From Kocuria sp. (GTDB lineage Bacteria > Actinomycetota > Actinomycetes > Actinomycetales > Micrococcaceae): a stretch of DNA of 64,000 nucleotides. Shown in pieces: positions 8,389-17,835 of this stretch (position 1 is the first letter of the stretch; the number at the start of each line of letters is the position of its first letter). The translations under genes were made by a program, and so were the position numbers. The notes beneath the pieces were generated by a model. That model was not told the origin of the DNA and made no database searches. It was given only the letters and a program-made list of their open reading frames with translations. The DNA is taken from positions 18,111 through 82,110 of the forward strand of contig JAUNHG010000005.1 in NCBI GenBank assembly GCA_030524035.1, written 5' to 3'.

Positions 8389-11352
8389 ATGAGTTCCCCA
8401 GCAGCCACGGAAACAGCAGCATTCGGTGCTGACACCCACGCGTTTGTGGACCGGCATATTGGTCCCGGATCACAGCAGACAGAGCACTTACTGCAAACAG
8501 TCGGGGTGTCCTCCCTCGGCGAGTTAGTGGACCGGGCCATCCCAGCCAGCATTCGTCAGGAACAGGCGCTGAACCTTCCCCCCGCGCTGACCGAAGCGCA
8601 AGTGTTGGCTGAGCTGCGCCGAATCGCTCAACGTAACGACCCCGGTACCCCCATGATTGGGCAGGGTTTCTACGGAACCATCACCCCACCCGTGGTGGCC
8701 CGCAACCTGCTGGAGTCCCCGGCCTGGTACACCGCATACACGCCGTACCAGCCGGAAATCTCCCAAGGGCGGCTGGAACTTCTGCTGACCTTCCAAACCA
8801 TGGTGCAGGACTTAACGGGCTTGCCCATCGCCAACGCGTCCCTGCTTGATGAAGCGTCGTCGGTGGTGGAAGCCGCTTTGTTAATGGCACGGGCCAATCG
8901 CAACGTCAAAAACGGTGTGATCCTGGTGGATCAGGATCTTTTCCCGCAGTCCTTGGCCATACTTCCGGGGCGCGCCCGTGCGGTCGGCATGGATCTGCGC
9001 ATTATGGATCTTTCCCTGGGTCTGCCGGAAATTTCGGAAGCGATTGCCGGAGTGATTGTGCAACAGTCCGGGTCGTCAGGACGGCTGCGGGACTGGTCCC
9101 CACTCATTCAAGCTGCGCATGACCGTAACGCACTGGTCACCGTGGTCGCTGATCTGCTGGCCCTCACCCTGGTGAAATCCCCTGGAGACATGGGTGCGGA
9201 CATCTCCGTGGGTACCTCTCAGCGTTTTGGGGTGCCTCTGTTCGCCGGTGGTCCGCACGCCGCTTTCATGGCGGTATCTGATGGTTTACAGCGTTCCATG
9301 CCTGGGCGCCTGGTGGGTGTCAGCCACGACGACGCCGGACGCCCCGCCTACCGCCTGGCCCTCCAGACCCGCGAGCAGCACATTCGTCGGGAAAAAGCCA
9401 CGTCCAATATCTGCACCGCCCAGGCGCTGCTGGCCGAAGCCGCCGCGTGCTACGCCGCCTACCATGGGCCGGAAGGCTTAACTGCCATAGCCCGGCGTGT
9501 CCACGGTTATGCCCAAACTTTGGCCGATGCCCTGCGTGCAGGCGGTGTTGAGCTAGTGGCTGACCAGATCTTTGACACCGTGGTGGCTCGTGTGCCGGGG
9601 CGGGTGGACCAGATCATGGCCGCCGCAGCCCAGCAGGGAATTGACCTGCGCCGCGTGGACGATGAACACGTGGGAGTGTCCACGGATGAAAAGACCACGG
9701 CAGCAGAAATCACCGCTGTGCTGGAAGCCTTTGGGGTGGATGCTGTTGGGCTGGATTTTGAAGATGTCCCCTTGCCCGCAGAGCTGGCCCGGACCAGTGC
9801 TTTCCTCACGCATGAGAACTTCCACGCCTACCGTTCCGAAACCCGCATGATGCGGTGGTTGCGGCGTCTGGCGGATCGGGACCTAGCCCTGGACCGCACC
9901 ATGATCCCCTTGGGCTCATGCACCATGAAGCTCAATGCGGCGGTGGAAATGGCAGCGATTACCTGGCCAGAATTTGCCGACGTCCACCCCTACTCACCGG
10001 CTGAACGCATGCAAGGTTGGCAAGAATTGGTAACAGACTTGGAAGACCGGCTGGCGGAAATCACGGGGTACGCCAAAGTGTCCGTGCAACCGAACGCCGG
10101 TTCACAAGGGGAGCTCGCCGGGCTATTAGCCATCCGTCGGTGGCACATTTCCCGGGGGGATGAACAACGTGATGTGTGCCTGATTCCGGCTTCCGCCCAC
10201 GGCACTAATGCGGCCTCCGCTGTACTGGCAGGGCTGCGGGTGCGTGTGGTCAAGACTGCCCCTAACGGCACCATTGATTCCGACGACCTAGCGGCAGCCA
10301 TTGCGGAACACGATGGCAGGGTGGCCGCAATCATGATCACCTACCCATCCACTCACGGGGTGTTTGAGTCTGAAGTCCGCGGGGTGTGTGACACTGTGCA
10401 CGCAGCTGGTGGCCAGGTGTACGTGGATGGGGCGAACCTCAATGCCATGGTGGGGCTGGCTCAGCCGGGGCGATTCGGCGGCGATGTTTCTCACCTGAAC
10501 CTACACAAAACCTTCTGCATTCCGCACGGTGGCGGTGGCCCCGGCGTCGGCCCCGTAGCGGTGGCTGAGCACCTGGTGCCTTTTCTGCCCGGCGATCCGT
10601 TGGCGGGTGACCCTGGGCGGCCCGCAGTGGGTGGTGACAACGCACACGACGGCGGGGTTCATGACGCCGCTGCGGTCGGCAGGGGTCTGCCGGTGTCCAG
10701 TACTCGTTGGGGGTCCACTGGTGTGTTGCCCATTTCCTGGGCGTACTTGGCTCTCATGGGTGGGGAAGGGCTGACCAAGGCGTCATCCGTGGCGCTGCTG
10801 AACGCCAACTACTTAGCTCAACGGCTGCACGAGCACTTCCCGATTCTTTACACCGGGGATCATGGGTTGGTGGCCCACGAATGCATCTTAGATTTTCGTA
10901 AGCTCACGGCCCGTTCCGGGATCACGGTGGCGGATGTGTCCAAACGCTTGATCGACTACGGATTTCACGCACCTACCGAATCCTTCCCGGTGAACGGCAC
11001 GCTCATGGTGGAACCCACCGAATCCGAAGATCTCACTGAACTGGATCGGTTTGTGGACACGATGATTGCTATCCGGGAAGAAATCGAGGCAGTCGCCACT
11101 GGCCAGGTGGCGGCGGATGATTCCGTGTTGCGCCATGCGCCACATACTGCCGCTGTGCTGGCCAGCGACAACTGGGATCGCGCCTACAGTCGCGAACAGG
11201 CTGCTTTCCCACTGCCGGAACTGCGGGTGGACAAATATTTCCCGCCGGTGGGCCGTATTGACGGCGCTCACGGGGATCGCAATCTGGTGTGCTCTTGCCC
11301 GCCGCCCGAAGCCTTCGCAGAAACCACATCGCAGGAGGAAACCGCCTCATGA
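8389..11352 (+). CDS. gcvP: Glycine dehydrogenase (decarboxylating), P protein
   Basis: 987-residue fused-type P protein: the PLP enzyme that decarboxylates glycine and passes the aminomethyl group to lipoyl-GcvH. Motifs are the N-terminal FVDRHIG and [22 protein letters not shown], and [17 protein letters not shown] with the PLP lysine at about K707. The frame is open into the riboswitch, but the ATG at 8389 is the likely start, with TCAGGAG just before it. Between PFLPGDP and GLPVSST there is a Gly/Asp/His-rich stretch of roughly 20-25 residues (about 10591-10690) that seems longer than in other P proteins I recall. It overlaps gcvT by ATGA. Confidence 0.97.
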   Translation: MSSPAATETAAFGADTHAFVDRHIGPGSQQTEHLLQTVGVSSLGELVDRAIPASIRQEQALNLPPALTEAQVLAELRRIAQRNDPGTPMIGQGFYGTITPPVVARNLLESPAWYTAYTPYQPEISQGRLELLLTFQTMVQDLTGLPIANASLLDEASSVVEAALLMARANRNVKNGVILVDQDLFPQSLAILPGRARAVGMDLRIMDLSLGLPEISEAIAGVIVQQSGSSGRLRDWSPLIQAAHDRNALVTVVADLLALTLVKSPGDMGADISVGTSQRFGVPLFAGGPHAAFMAVSDGLQRSMPGRLVGVSHDDAGRPAYRLALQTREQHIRREKATSNICTAQALLAEAAACYAAYHGPEGLTAIARRVHGYAQTLADALRAGGVELVADQIFDTVVARVPGRVDQIMAAAAQQGIDLRRVDDEHVGVSTDEKTTAAEITAVLEAFGVDAVGLDFEDVPLPAELARTSAFLTHENFHAYRSETRMMRWLRRLADRDLALDRTMIPLGSCTMKLNAAVEMAAITWPEFADVHPYSPAERMQGWQELVTDLEDRLAEITGYAKVSVQPNAGSQGELAGLLAIRRWHISRGDEQRDVCLIPASAHGTNAASAVLAGLRVRVVKTAPNGTIDSDDLAAAIAEHDGRVAAIMITYPSTHGVFESEVRGVCDTVHAAGGQVYVDGANLNAMVGLAQPGRFGGDVSHLNLHKTFCIPHGGGGPGVGPVAVAEHLVPFLPGDPLAGDPGRPAVGGDNAHDGGVHDAAAVGRGLPVSSTRWGSTGVLPISWAYLALMGGEGLTKASSVALLNANYLAQRLHEHFPILYTGDHGLVAHECILDFRKLTARSGITVADVSKRLIDYGFHAPTESFPVNGTLMVEPTESEDLTELDRFVDTMIAIREEIEAVATGQVAADDSVLRHAPHTAAVLASDNWDRAYSREQAAFPLPELRVDKYFPPVGRIDGAHGDRNLVCSCPPPEAFAETTSQEETAS

Positions 11353-12506
11353 ACACCCAAAACTCTCAGCCTACGCCCCTTACCCACATTCATGAACGCT
11401 TGGGTGCATCCTTCACCGACTTTGGTGGCTGGTGGATGCCGCTGCGTTACGGTTCCGACGTCGCTGAGCATCAGGCTGTGCGGCAGGCTGTCGGTATCTT
11501 TGACCTTTCCCACATGGGGGAAATATCCGTCACCGGCCCGGACGCTGCCGCCTTTTTGGACTATTCCTTGGTGGGGCGGTTATCCGCGATTGAGGTGGGT
11601 AAGGCCAAGTACTCGTTACTGTGTAACACCTCAGGGGGGGTAGTCGACGACCTGATCACTTATCGGCTGGGGCAGGATGATTTTCTTGTGGTCCCCAACG
11701 CTGCTAATACGGCGGAGGTGCTGGCTGCGTTGCAGGAACGCTCCACTACCGCTGACGGGCACAGATTTGAGGTCAACATTGAGGACCAGACAACAACAAC
11801 AGCACTGATCGCAGTTCAAGGCCCGGCATCACAAACCGTTCTTCTGGAAGTTGTTGCCCCGGAGTATGCCGATGCGGTGACACAACTGCGTTATTACGCG
11901 ATTGTTGACGTCGTGATCAACACCCCCGATGGCTCCCTGCCGGTGAAGCTGGCGCGTACCGGGTACACCGGGGAAGACGGATTTGAAATTTACGTGGACA
12001 CGCAACACAACACTGCCGCTGCCGAACAGCTATGGCACCGGCTAACGGAAACCGGTGCCGCCCACGGCATGGTGCCCTGTGGGTTGGCCGCCCGGGATTC
12101 CTTGCGGTTAGAGGCCGGAATGCCACTGCACGGGCATGAATTGTCCGCCGATATTGATCCTTATAGTGCGGGTCTGGGGCCCGTAGTGGCGCTGAAAAGC
12201 AAGGAAGATTTTGTGGGCCGTGATGCTTTGGCTGCGATCAAAAACAACGGTCCGGAACGCACGCTGGTGGGCCTGGCTCACGCCACCAAACGCGCTGCCC
12301 GGCCTGGATACCCTGTGCTGCATAACGGTGAGGTCATAGGTGAAGTCACCTCCGGCGCACCGAGCCCCACGCTGGGGCATGCCATTGCGTTGGCTTTCGT
12401 GCCGCCTGAATTCGCTGACATTGGCACAGAGGTGGATGTGGATCTTCGGGGTAAACCCACCCCATTCACTGTGGTAAAACTTCCGTTTTATCAGCGCGAA
12501 CGTTGA
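11349..12506 (+). CDS. gcvT: Aminomethyltransferase, T protein of glycine cleavage
   Basis: 385-residue T protein that moves the one-carbon unit from aminomethyl-lipoyl GcvH to tetrahydrofolate and releases ammonia. Motifs are [16 protein letters not shown] at the start, [38 protein letters not shown] and [19 protein letters not shown]. The start ATG at 11349 overlaps the gcvP stop, with AGGAGG at 11333-11338 as ribosome binding site; the open frame upstream lies inside gcvP and is ignored. It sits 34 bases before gcvH in the riboswitch-controlled operon. Confidence 0.97.
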   Translation: MNTQNSQPTPLTHIHERLGASFTDFGGWWMPLRYGSDVAEHQAVRQAVGIFDLSHMGEISVTGPDAAAFLDYSLVGRLSAIEVGKAKYSLLCNTSGGVVDDLITYRLGQDDFLVVPNAANTAEVLAALQERSTTADGHRFEVNIEDQTTTTALIAVQGPASQTVLLEVVAPEYADAVTQLRYYAIVDVVINTPDGSLPVKLARTGYTGEDGFEIYVDTQHNTAAAEQLWHRLTETGAAHGMVPCGLAARDSLRLEAGMPLHGHELSADIDPYSAGLGPVVALKSKEDFVGRDALAAIKNNGPERTLVGLAHATKRAARPGYPVLHNGEVIGEVTSGAPSPTLGHAIALAFVPPEFADIGTEVDVDLRGKPTPFTVVKLPFYQRER

Positions 12507-12540
12507 ATTTTTAGTCCCTCATCTGCGAAAGGAAAAGATC

Positions 12541-12927
12541 ATGAGCGCCATCGATAAAGTCAACAAGGAATACCGTTACTCCGCCGAACACGAATGGGTC
12601 GACAATGCGTCCCCAGCCAAAATTGGGTTGTCCCAGATTGCCGTGGACGCGCTGGGGGAAGTGGTGTACATCGATCTTCCCGAGGCGGGCGGTACCGTGA
12701 CCGCCGGGGAGGTCTGTGGAGAGGTTGAGTCCACCAAGTCCGTGTCCGAAATTTATTCTCCCGTGACTGGCACGGTAGTTGGCGTCAACGACGCCGTGAT
12801 CGACGACCCCGCCCTGCTCAACTCAGACCCATACGGCGCGGCGTGGTTATTTACCGTTCAGGTGGAATCTGAAGGTGAATTACTTTCCCCTGAAGAGTAT
12901 GCCGCAGCCCAGGACGACGACGGGTAA
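12541..12927 (+). CDS. gcvH: Glycine cleavage system H protein
   Basis: 128-residue lipoyl carrier that shuttles the aminomethyl group between the P, T and L proteins. The lipoylation motif GEVESTKSVSEIYSP carries the target lysine at about K66, and the N-terminal RYSAEHEWV is typical. A GGAAAGGAAAAG purine run precedes the ATG. It lies between gcvT and sdaA with 10 bases to the next start, so the four genes form one operon under the glycine riboswitch. The L protein (lipoamide dehydrogenase) is not in the window. Confidence 0.97.
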   Translation: MSAIDKVNKEYRYSAEHEWVDNASPAKIGLSQIAVDALGEVVYIDLPEAGGTVTAGEVCGEVESTKSVSEIYSPVTGTVVGVNDAVIDDPALLNSDPYGAAWLFTVQVESEGELLSPEEYAAAQDDDG

Positions 12928-12937
12928 GGAAAAACTT

Positions 12938-14365
12938 ATGGTAGTCAGCGTTTTTGAGCTGTTCAGCATCGGTGTGGGGCCGTCGTCTTCCCACACCGTG
13001 GGGCCCATGCGAGCGGCCGCCGATTTTGTCAGCGATCTGGTGGCAGCCGGATTACTGGAACGTGTGGGGTCCGTGGGAGTGGACTTGTACGGTTCCCTCG
13101 CCTCCACGGGCCAGGGCCACGGGACGTTCACCGCAGTTCTTCTAGGGCTGGAAGGCCACCGCCCGGAACAGGTGGACCCGGACACCATTGACCAACGCCG
13201 TGAGGCCTTGGGTGCGGGTGCCCCGCTACGGTTGGCGGACGTGGTTGACGGGGTGGGTCAGCCGGTCGAACTGGATTTCCATGAGGACGATATTGTTCAA
13301 AGGCCCCTGACCTTGTTGCCGTATCACCCCAATGGCATGTGGTTCCGCGCCTTTGATCATCAAGGCAACCTGCTCAGTGAGCGGACTGCGTACTCCTGCG
13401 GGGGTGGCTTTGTGGTCGTTGACCCTCCAGAAGGTCAGGACCCCATGGTGGAAAACGACGACGTTGCCTTGCCCTATCCGTATAGAACGGCGGAAGAACT
13501 ACTGGCTCTGTGCCACGAACACCAGTTGACGGTTACGCAGCTGGCCTTAGCCAACGAATGCGCCCGCCGGTCGGAAGCCGAAGTGCGTGATGGGCTGGCC
13601 AAGATTGCCGACGTCATGGAGGAATCCAAGAACTCCAACCTGCGCCGTACCGGCTGCTTGCCCGGGGGGCTAACCGTTCGACGCCGTGCGCCTGGCTGGT
13701 ACGAACGCTTAAAGGCAATGGATACCACGTTTGATCCCCAGTACTGGGTGGAGTGGGTCAATCTGGTGGCCTTAACCGTGAATGAGGAAAACGCTTCCGG
13801 TGGCCGGATTGTGACGGCACCAACCAACGGTGCCGCTGGCATTGTGCCCGCCGTCATGTTCTATGCCACTCATTACACCCCGGCAGCCCGTGGACATGAG
13901 GCCCGCTCACGGGAACAGATTGTGGTGGATTACTTGTTGGCGGCGGGAGCTGTGGGGGCGTTGATCAAGGAACAGGCCTCTATTTCCGGTGCGGAAGTGG
14001 GGTGTCAGGGCGAGGTTGGTTCGGCGTCGTCCATGGCAGCGGCCGGCTTGGCGCAGGTGATGGGTGGTACCGCTCAACAGGTGGCCAATGCGGCGGAAAT
14101 TGCCATGGAGCATCATTTGGGTCTGACCTGTGATCCCGTGGGCGGATTAGTGCAGGTGCCGTGCATCGAGCGCAACGCGATTGCTGCGGTCACGGCTGTT
14201 AATGCGGCTCGTATGGCGTTGTTTGAGGACGGCCCCACACATGTGAGCTTGGATCAGGTGGTACAGACCATGCGCGCCACGGGGGCTGATATGTCCGAGA
14301 AATACAAGGAGACGGCGCGCGGCGGCTTGGCGGTCAATGTCGGGGTCAACATCGTGGAGTGCTGA
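12938..14365 (+). CDS. sdaA: L-serine ammonia-lyase, iron-sulfur type
   Basis: 475-residue single-chain iron-sulfur serine deaminase converting L-serine to pyruvate and ammonia. Motifs are PSSSHTVGPMRAA, GSLASTGQGHGT, TAPTNGAAGI, GCQGEVGSASSMAAAG, CDPVGGLVQVPCIERN (three cluster cysteines) and ETARGGLAVNV. The last residue is cysteine; in the Legionella enzyme the C-terminal Cys is known to fold back as fourth cluster ligand, so the same tail-in-mouth arrangement is likely. The ATG at 12938 follows AAGGAAAAAC. Placement after gcvPTH suggests that glycine is turned into serine by these genes plus GlyA and then into pyruvate. Confidence 0.93.
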   Translation: MVVSVFELFSIGVGPSSSHTVGPMRAAADFVSDLVAAGLLERVGSVGVDLYGSLASTGQGHGTFTAVLLGLEGHRPEQVDPDTIDQRREALGAGAPLRLADVVDGVGQPVELDFHEDDIVQRPLTLLPYHPNGMWFRAFDHQGNLLSERTAYSCGGGFVVVDPPEGQDPMVENDDVALPYPYRTAEELLALCHEHQLTVTQLALANECARRSEAEVRDGLAKIADVMEESKNSNLRRTGCLPGGLTVRRRAPGWYERLKAMDTTFDPQYWVEWVNLVALTVNEENASGGRIVTAPTNGAAGIVPAVMFYATHYTPAARGHEARSREQIVVDYLLAAGAVGALIKEQASISGAEVGCQGEVGSASSMAAAGLAQVMGGTAQQVANAAEIAMEHHLGLTCDPVGGLVQVPCIERNAIAAVTAVNAARMALFEDGPTHVSLDQVVQTMRATGADMSEKYKETARGGLAVNVGVNIVEC

Positions 14366-14472
14366 GAGTGACGCGGCCGCCGACAAAATTCCGTGCCCCG
14401 TCGTGCTGGTCAGGAGTTTTGAGTAAAAGATGTATTTACAATTAATCTATGTTCTGTGGGCTCTTTAGTGGT

Positions 14473-14490
14473 CACATGATACTGCATGTG
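14473..14490. repeat. Inverted repeat before the secreted protein gene
   Basis: CACATG (14473-14478) and CATGTG (14485-14490) are perfect inverted halves with a six-base spacer, 30 bases before the preferred start of the secreted protein. It may be an operator. The remaining sdaA-distal spacer (14366-14472) is AT-rich with several -10-like hexamers but no clear promoter. Confidence 0.3.
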
Positions 14491-14519
14491 CTCTGATGGT
14501 GGAGCGGACAGGACGACAT

Positions 14520-15104
14520 ATGGAACATACGATTGTTCGACGCCGCGTGGTGACGGCTGCTGTCTGGGCGGCACCTGTGATCGCGACGAGCACTGCCGCC
14601 CCGGCTTTTGCTGCGTCTACGGCTGTTTTTGGTGTGAACTTTGACGGTGGCGGTGGTGCGAATGGATACACCAACTCGGTCTATTTGAACCTAGGGGTAG
14701 CGCAGGGTTACACCGCGCCGTTCACGCTTTCTGAGCCTCTGGTCGTCACCGTGGATGTGATCAGCATCAATGAAAACGCCACTCGTGAACGCCTTTTTAC
14801 CGCCGGGAGTTCCTACGGGAATCTTCAGCGGGGTGAATATAACGCCCAAACCCGTACTACTACCTTCGTGTGGACTTTACCGGCGGGCCAGCGTATCCCA
14901 ACTGTGAGCACCGCCACGAATGTGCCAGATATTCTATTTTCGTTTGGCACCGGATTTACTTTGAGCGGTGGGCGCATCACTAATAAGGTGGTAGTGCGCA
15001 GTGTGACCGGCGGAACTATCACCCAGCCTTCCGCTTTGCCCATTGATTCCAGCGTGGTGCGTGATATCAACCAGTCAGCGGTTAGCCCCGACGGTATTTA
15101 CTAA
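14520..15104 (+). CDS. Secreted protein of unknown function with RRR-type signal
   Basis: 194-residue exported protein. The N-terminus has RRRVVTAAVWAAPVIA followed by APAFAAS, the arginine-rich, possibly Tat-type signal with AxA cleavage site common in actinobacterial surface proteins. The mature part is about 160 residues of alternating beta-type sequence rich in Thr, Val and Gly, without cysteine, metal or enzyme motifs, and resembles a single beta-sandwich. The ATG at 14520 is chosen over 14496 because AGGA lies six bases upstream; both are in frame. It stands alone between sdaA and the FGGY kinase. I do not recognise a family beyond the signal. Confidence 0.6.
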   Translation: MEHTIVRRRVVTAAVWAAPVIATSTAAPAFAASTAVFGVNFDGGGGANGYTNSVYLNLGVAQGYTAPFTLSEPLVVTVDVISINENATRERLFTAGSSYGNLQRGEYNAQTRTTTFVWTLPAGQRIPTVSTATNVPDILFSFGTGFTLSGGRITNKVVVRSVTGGTITQPSALPIDSSVVRDINQSAVSPDGIY

Positions 15105-15188
15105 ATCAACTGACCAGAGCCCCCTCGTGTGCCATAAGCCGATAGGGTGTGCCCGACAGGGCACGGGCGCGGCAACGGAGGGATGGCC

Positions 15189-16679
15189 ATGTATCTGGGA
15201 GTTGACATTGGAACCGGAAGCACCAAAGGGGTGCTGGTCGATGAGCATGGGCGGATTCACCACAAAAAGGTGGTGGAGCATATGATGTCCACTCCACGGA
15301 CGGGGTGGGCGGAGTTTGATGCTGAAGCTCAATGGTGGGCCGAGATCCAAGAAATTTGTCAGTACCTGACGACTGCTTGTACCGATCAGCCTCTTGATGG
15401 TGTGTGTGTCAGCGGTATGGGGCCCTGCCTGGTTCTGACCGACGCCAACCTGACTCCGGTGCGGCCCGCCATCCTGTATGGGGTGGATACCAGAGCACAA
15501 GAGCAGATTGATCAGCTCACTCGGTCGCTGGGTGCGGAGGCTATCGTGGAATCGTGTGGCAATGCACTATCCAGTCAATCGGTGGGACCCAAGATGCGGT
15601 GGGTCCGGGATCACGAGCCTCAGAATTTTGCACGTTCACGTTACTGGTTCAGTGCACATAACTACATCGTGGCCAAATTAACTGGCGAATATACGGTAGA
15701 TCACCACACGGCCAGTCAGTCCGACCCCCTCTATGACTTGGTTGCAGCCGGGTGGTCGTCTCCTTGGTACTCCCAGGTTGCTGAGCACTTGGAACCTCCG
15801 CGCCTGGTATGGCCAGCGGATGTGGTGGGTCGTATCACTGCTGAGGCCGCTGAATGTACCGGTATTGCAGTTGGCACCCCGGTGTGTGCGGGAACCATTG
15901 ATGCGTGGGCGGAAGCCTGGGGGGCGGGGGTCCGGGACCCCGGGGACACTATGCTCCAGTACGGTTCTACTTTCTTTGTTATTCAGAACCTGAAGGAGCC
16001 ATCCACCCATGCTCAGTTGTGGTCCACTGCCGGTGTTGCCCCCGAATCACGGTGTTTAGCGGCCGGGACCGCGACGTCCGGGAGCTTAACCACGTGGTGG
16101 CGTCACTTGTGGGGTGATCCGGAGTTCAGTGATCTCGTGACGGCGGCTGCCCAGGTGCCTCCCGGGTCACGCGGGGTTATGGTTTTGCCGTATTTCGCGG
16201 GGGAACGCACCCCGATTTTTGATCCCGATGCTCGCGGTACGGTGACTGGGTTGACCTTATCCCACGGTGCACCGGAGCTGTTTCGGGCGACGTACGAAGG
16301 AATTGCTTGCGGGGTTCGTCAGATTTTGGAGCTGCTGGAAGACGGCGCAGAGCGTCCTGAGCGCTTGGTGGCGGTTGGCGGCGGAACATCTTCTGATTTG
16401 TGGGTCCAGTTGGTGAGTAATATCACCGGGCGCACCCAGGAGGTCCCGGAGCAGACCATTGGGGCAGCTTATGGTGACGCCATGATGGTTGCGCAGACGG
16501 TGGGTGGTGTGGACACTCGCCGTTGGACGCGTGTGGAGCGCGTTGTGGAACCTCAGCAGGAACATCAAGCCCTCTATGAAGAAATTTTTGCGGATTTCAC
16601 TCAGCTGTACGCCTTGAACCGAGAGCTTATGCATCGGTCAGCTGCACGACAGCGTCACGCTGAAAGCGAGGCGGATTGA
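15189..16679 (+). CDS. FGGY-family carbohydrate kinase (xylulokinase-like)
   Basis: 496-residue sugar kinase of the FGGY family. Motifs are YLGVDIGTGSTKGVLVDE for ATP phosphate binding, the STPRTGWAEFDAE stretch, CAGTIDAWAEAWGAGV with the catalytic aspartate, and VAVGGGTSSDLWVQ for adenosine binding. The ATG at 15189 is used because GGAGGG ends six bases before it; the ATG at 15183 is too close. Its 3' end overlaps the convergent SorC regulator gene by 25 bases. Polyol or ketose phosphorylation in the adjacent island is likely, perhaps erythritol (as EryA) or a pentulose, but the substrate is not readable. No SorC-type operator was seen upstream, so it may not belong to the same regulon. Confidence 0.8.
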   Translation: MYLGVDIGTGSTKGVLVDEHGRIHHKKVVEHMMSTPRTGWAEFDAEAQWWAEIQEICQYLTTACTDQPLDGVCVSGMGPCLVLTDANLTPVRPAILYGVDTRAQEQIDQLTRSLGAEAIVESCGNALSSQSVGPKMRWVRDHEPQNFARSRYWFSAHNYIVAKLTGEYTVDHHTASQSDPLYDLVAAGWSSPWYSQVAEHLEPPRLVWPADVVGRITAEAAECTGIAVGTPVCAGTIDAWAEAWGAGVRDPGDTMLQYGSTFFVIQNLKEPSTHAQLWSTAGVAPESRCLAAGTATSGSLTTWWRHLWGDPEFSDLVTAAAQVPPGSRGVMVLPYFAGERTPIFDPDARGTVTGLTLSHGAPELFRATYEGIACGVRQILELLEDGAERPERLVAVGGGTSSDLWVQLVSNITGRTQEVPEQTIGAAYGDAMMVAQTVGGVDTRRWTRVERVVEPQQEHQALYEEIFADFTQLYALNRELMHRSAARQRHAESEAD

Positions 16680-17623
16680 GGTTCGGCGATTTCTAATGCC
16701 GTCGCTAAGGCCCGCGCGGTGGGTTCGTCCGTGACCAGGTAATGAAATAGTTCTTGTTTGGCGGCGGCGATGATGCTGGATGTTTTATCCACCCCTGCAG
16801 CGACTGCGACGCGGTGCGGTATTCGCTGAAAAGTTTCCAACGGGATACGCACCATCCGCTCCGTTCCCGGGTAGTCAAGTATGGCCCCGTCGTGGTCAAA
16901 AAAGTGCAACGAGACGTCCCCGACTGCTGTGCTTAAGGATGAGTCTTCCACTGGAACGCCGCTGGTGATGGCGTTCCGCACCCGTGGAGGGGCACCAATG
17001 CCGACCAAGACGGCTGTAGCTCGTTCCCACAATGCCTGAATACGTTGGAATCCGGGGTCCGACTGCATGGCGGTAAAAATTGCTTCCGATGGCATTGCTT
17101 CCGCAAAGATAAAGGTGGGCCGCGCTCCTATTTTGGTGGCGATGGTGCGCACGAGTTCGTTGGTTTGGAACCAGGGTTCGGGGTCTGCCTGCCCGCCGAC
17201 GGAGGGCACAAGCACCACACCTGGCAATGCCGGAAGGTCCTGCAAGCTCAGTTCATAAACCGTTCGACCCGAAGCAATCACCACAACGTCACCCGCGCGT
17301 AGTGGGAGCTGCTCCAGCAGGCGGCTGGTGGGTGGTAGCAATCCTGTGCCGAGGGACTGGGCCTGAGACCCTGGGGCGATATCCACGGATCGGACCCCCA
17401 AGGCCGTGGCCAGTCTGCCACCAAGCTCCCCTAGATGTAGTGCGTCAGGGGGTGTGATGGTGATGGTGACCAACCCGGCTTCGCGCGCTTCGTCCAGCAG
17501 GCGACTGACCGTAGGACGTGAAATTCCTAGTCGCTGAGCGATCTGCGCTTGAGTCTGGCCTTGGTCGTAATAGGCCACGGCGGCGTCGTAGGCCAAGGAA
17601 AGTCGGTCGGCGGGTTCTGCCAC
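16655..17623 (-). CDS. SorC-family (EryD-like) sugar-sensing transcriptional regulator
   Basis: 322-residue regulator. The N-terminal helix-turn-helix TQAQIAQRLGISRPTVSRLL (residues about 24-43) is followed by a SorC-type phosphosugar-binding domain with VVIASGRTVYELS, VLVPSVGGQ and the late VGDVSLHFFDHDG. EryD, the erythritol-operon repressor of Brucella, belongs to this family. The GTG at 17623 has AAAGGGGA before it. The gene is divergent from the eltD operon, and the shared spacer holds three copies of a TGAACA-N2-TGTTCA-like palindrome, the probable binding sites. Autoregulation is likely because one site lies 32 bases from its own start. The inducer is probably a pathway tetrulose or its phosphate (inference). 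Confidence 0.85.
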   Translation of the reverse strand: MAEPADRLSLAYDAAVAYYDQGQTQAQIAQRLGISRPTVSRLLDEAREAGLVTITITPPDALHLGELGGRLATALGVRSVDIAPGSQAQSLGTGLLPPTSRLLEQLPLRAGDVVVIASGRTVYELSLQDLPALPGVVLVPSVGGQADPEPWFQTNELVRTIATKIGARPTFIFAEAMPSEAIFTAMQSDPGFQRIQALWERATAVLVGIGAPPRVRNAITSGVPVEDSSLSTAVGDVSLHFFDHDGAILDYPGTERMVRIPLETFQRIPHRVAVAAGVDKTSSIIAAAKQELFHYLVTDEPTARALATALEIAEPQSASLSA

Positions 17624-17654
17624 GGGGTCCCCTTTCTATGGACGCGAGCTTCCA

Positions 17655-17668
17655 TGAACATCTGTTCA
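17655..17668. promoter_or_regulatory. Predicted SorC operator O1
   Basis: TGAACATCTGTTCA has perfect inverted halves TGAACA and TGTTCA around two bases. It lies just upstream of the SorC regulator gene on the minus strand. It matches the two sites near eltD and one before xylB, which supports a shared operator. Confidence 0.6.
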
Positions 17669-17760
17669 TTCTATCGGCACATATTTCCGCCTTTTTCTTC
17701 CATGGAGACTGTTTATTCACCCTTGTCAAGTTGCTATTCTAGTGCACTTGTGCGTTTGCA

Positions 17761-17801
17761 TGAACATTTGTTCTTGACATCTGTTCAGTGGGGCCTACTC
17801 T
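17761..17801 (+). promoter_or_regulatory. Predicted eltD promoter with SorC operators O2 and O3
   Basis: Two operator-like 14-mers sit head to tail sharing one base: TGAACATTTGTTCT (17761-17774) and TTGACATCTGTTCA (17774-17787). The second also supplies a -35 TTGACA at 17774-17779, paired with TACTCT at 17796-17801 (16-base spacer). Overlap of the operator with the -35 suggests repression by blocking RNA polymerase. Confidence 0.55.
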
Positions 17802-17835
17802 AAAGGGTGTTATTCGGATCACAAGGAAGTGAGGC

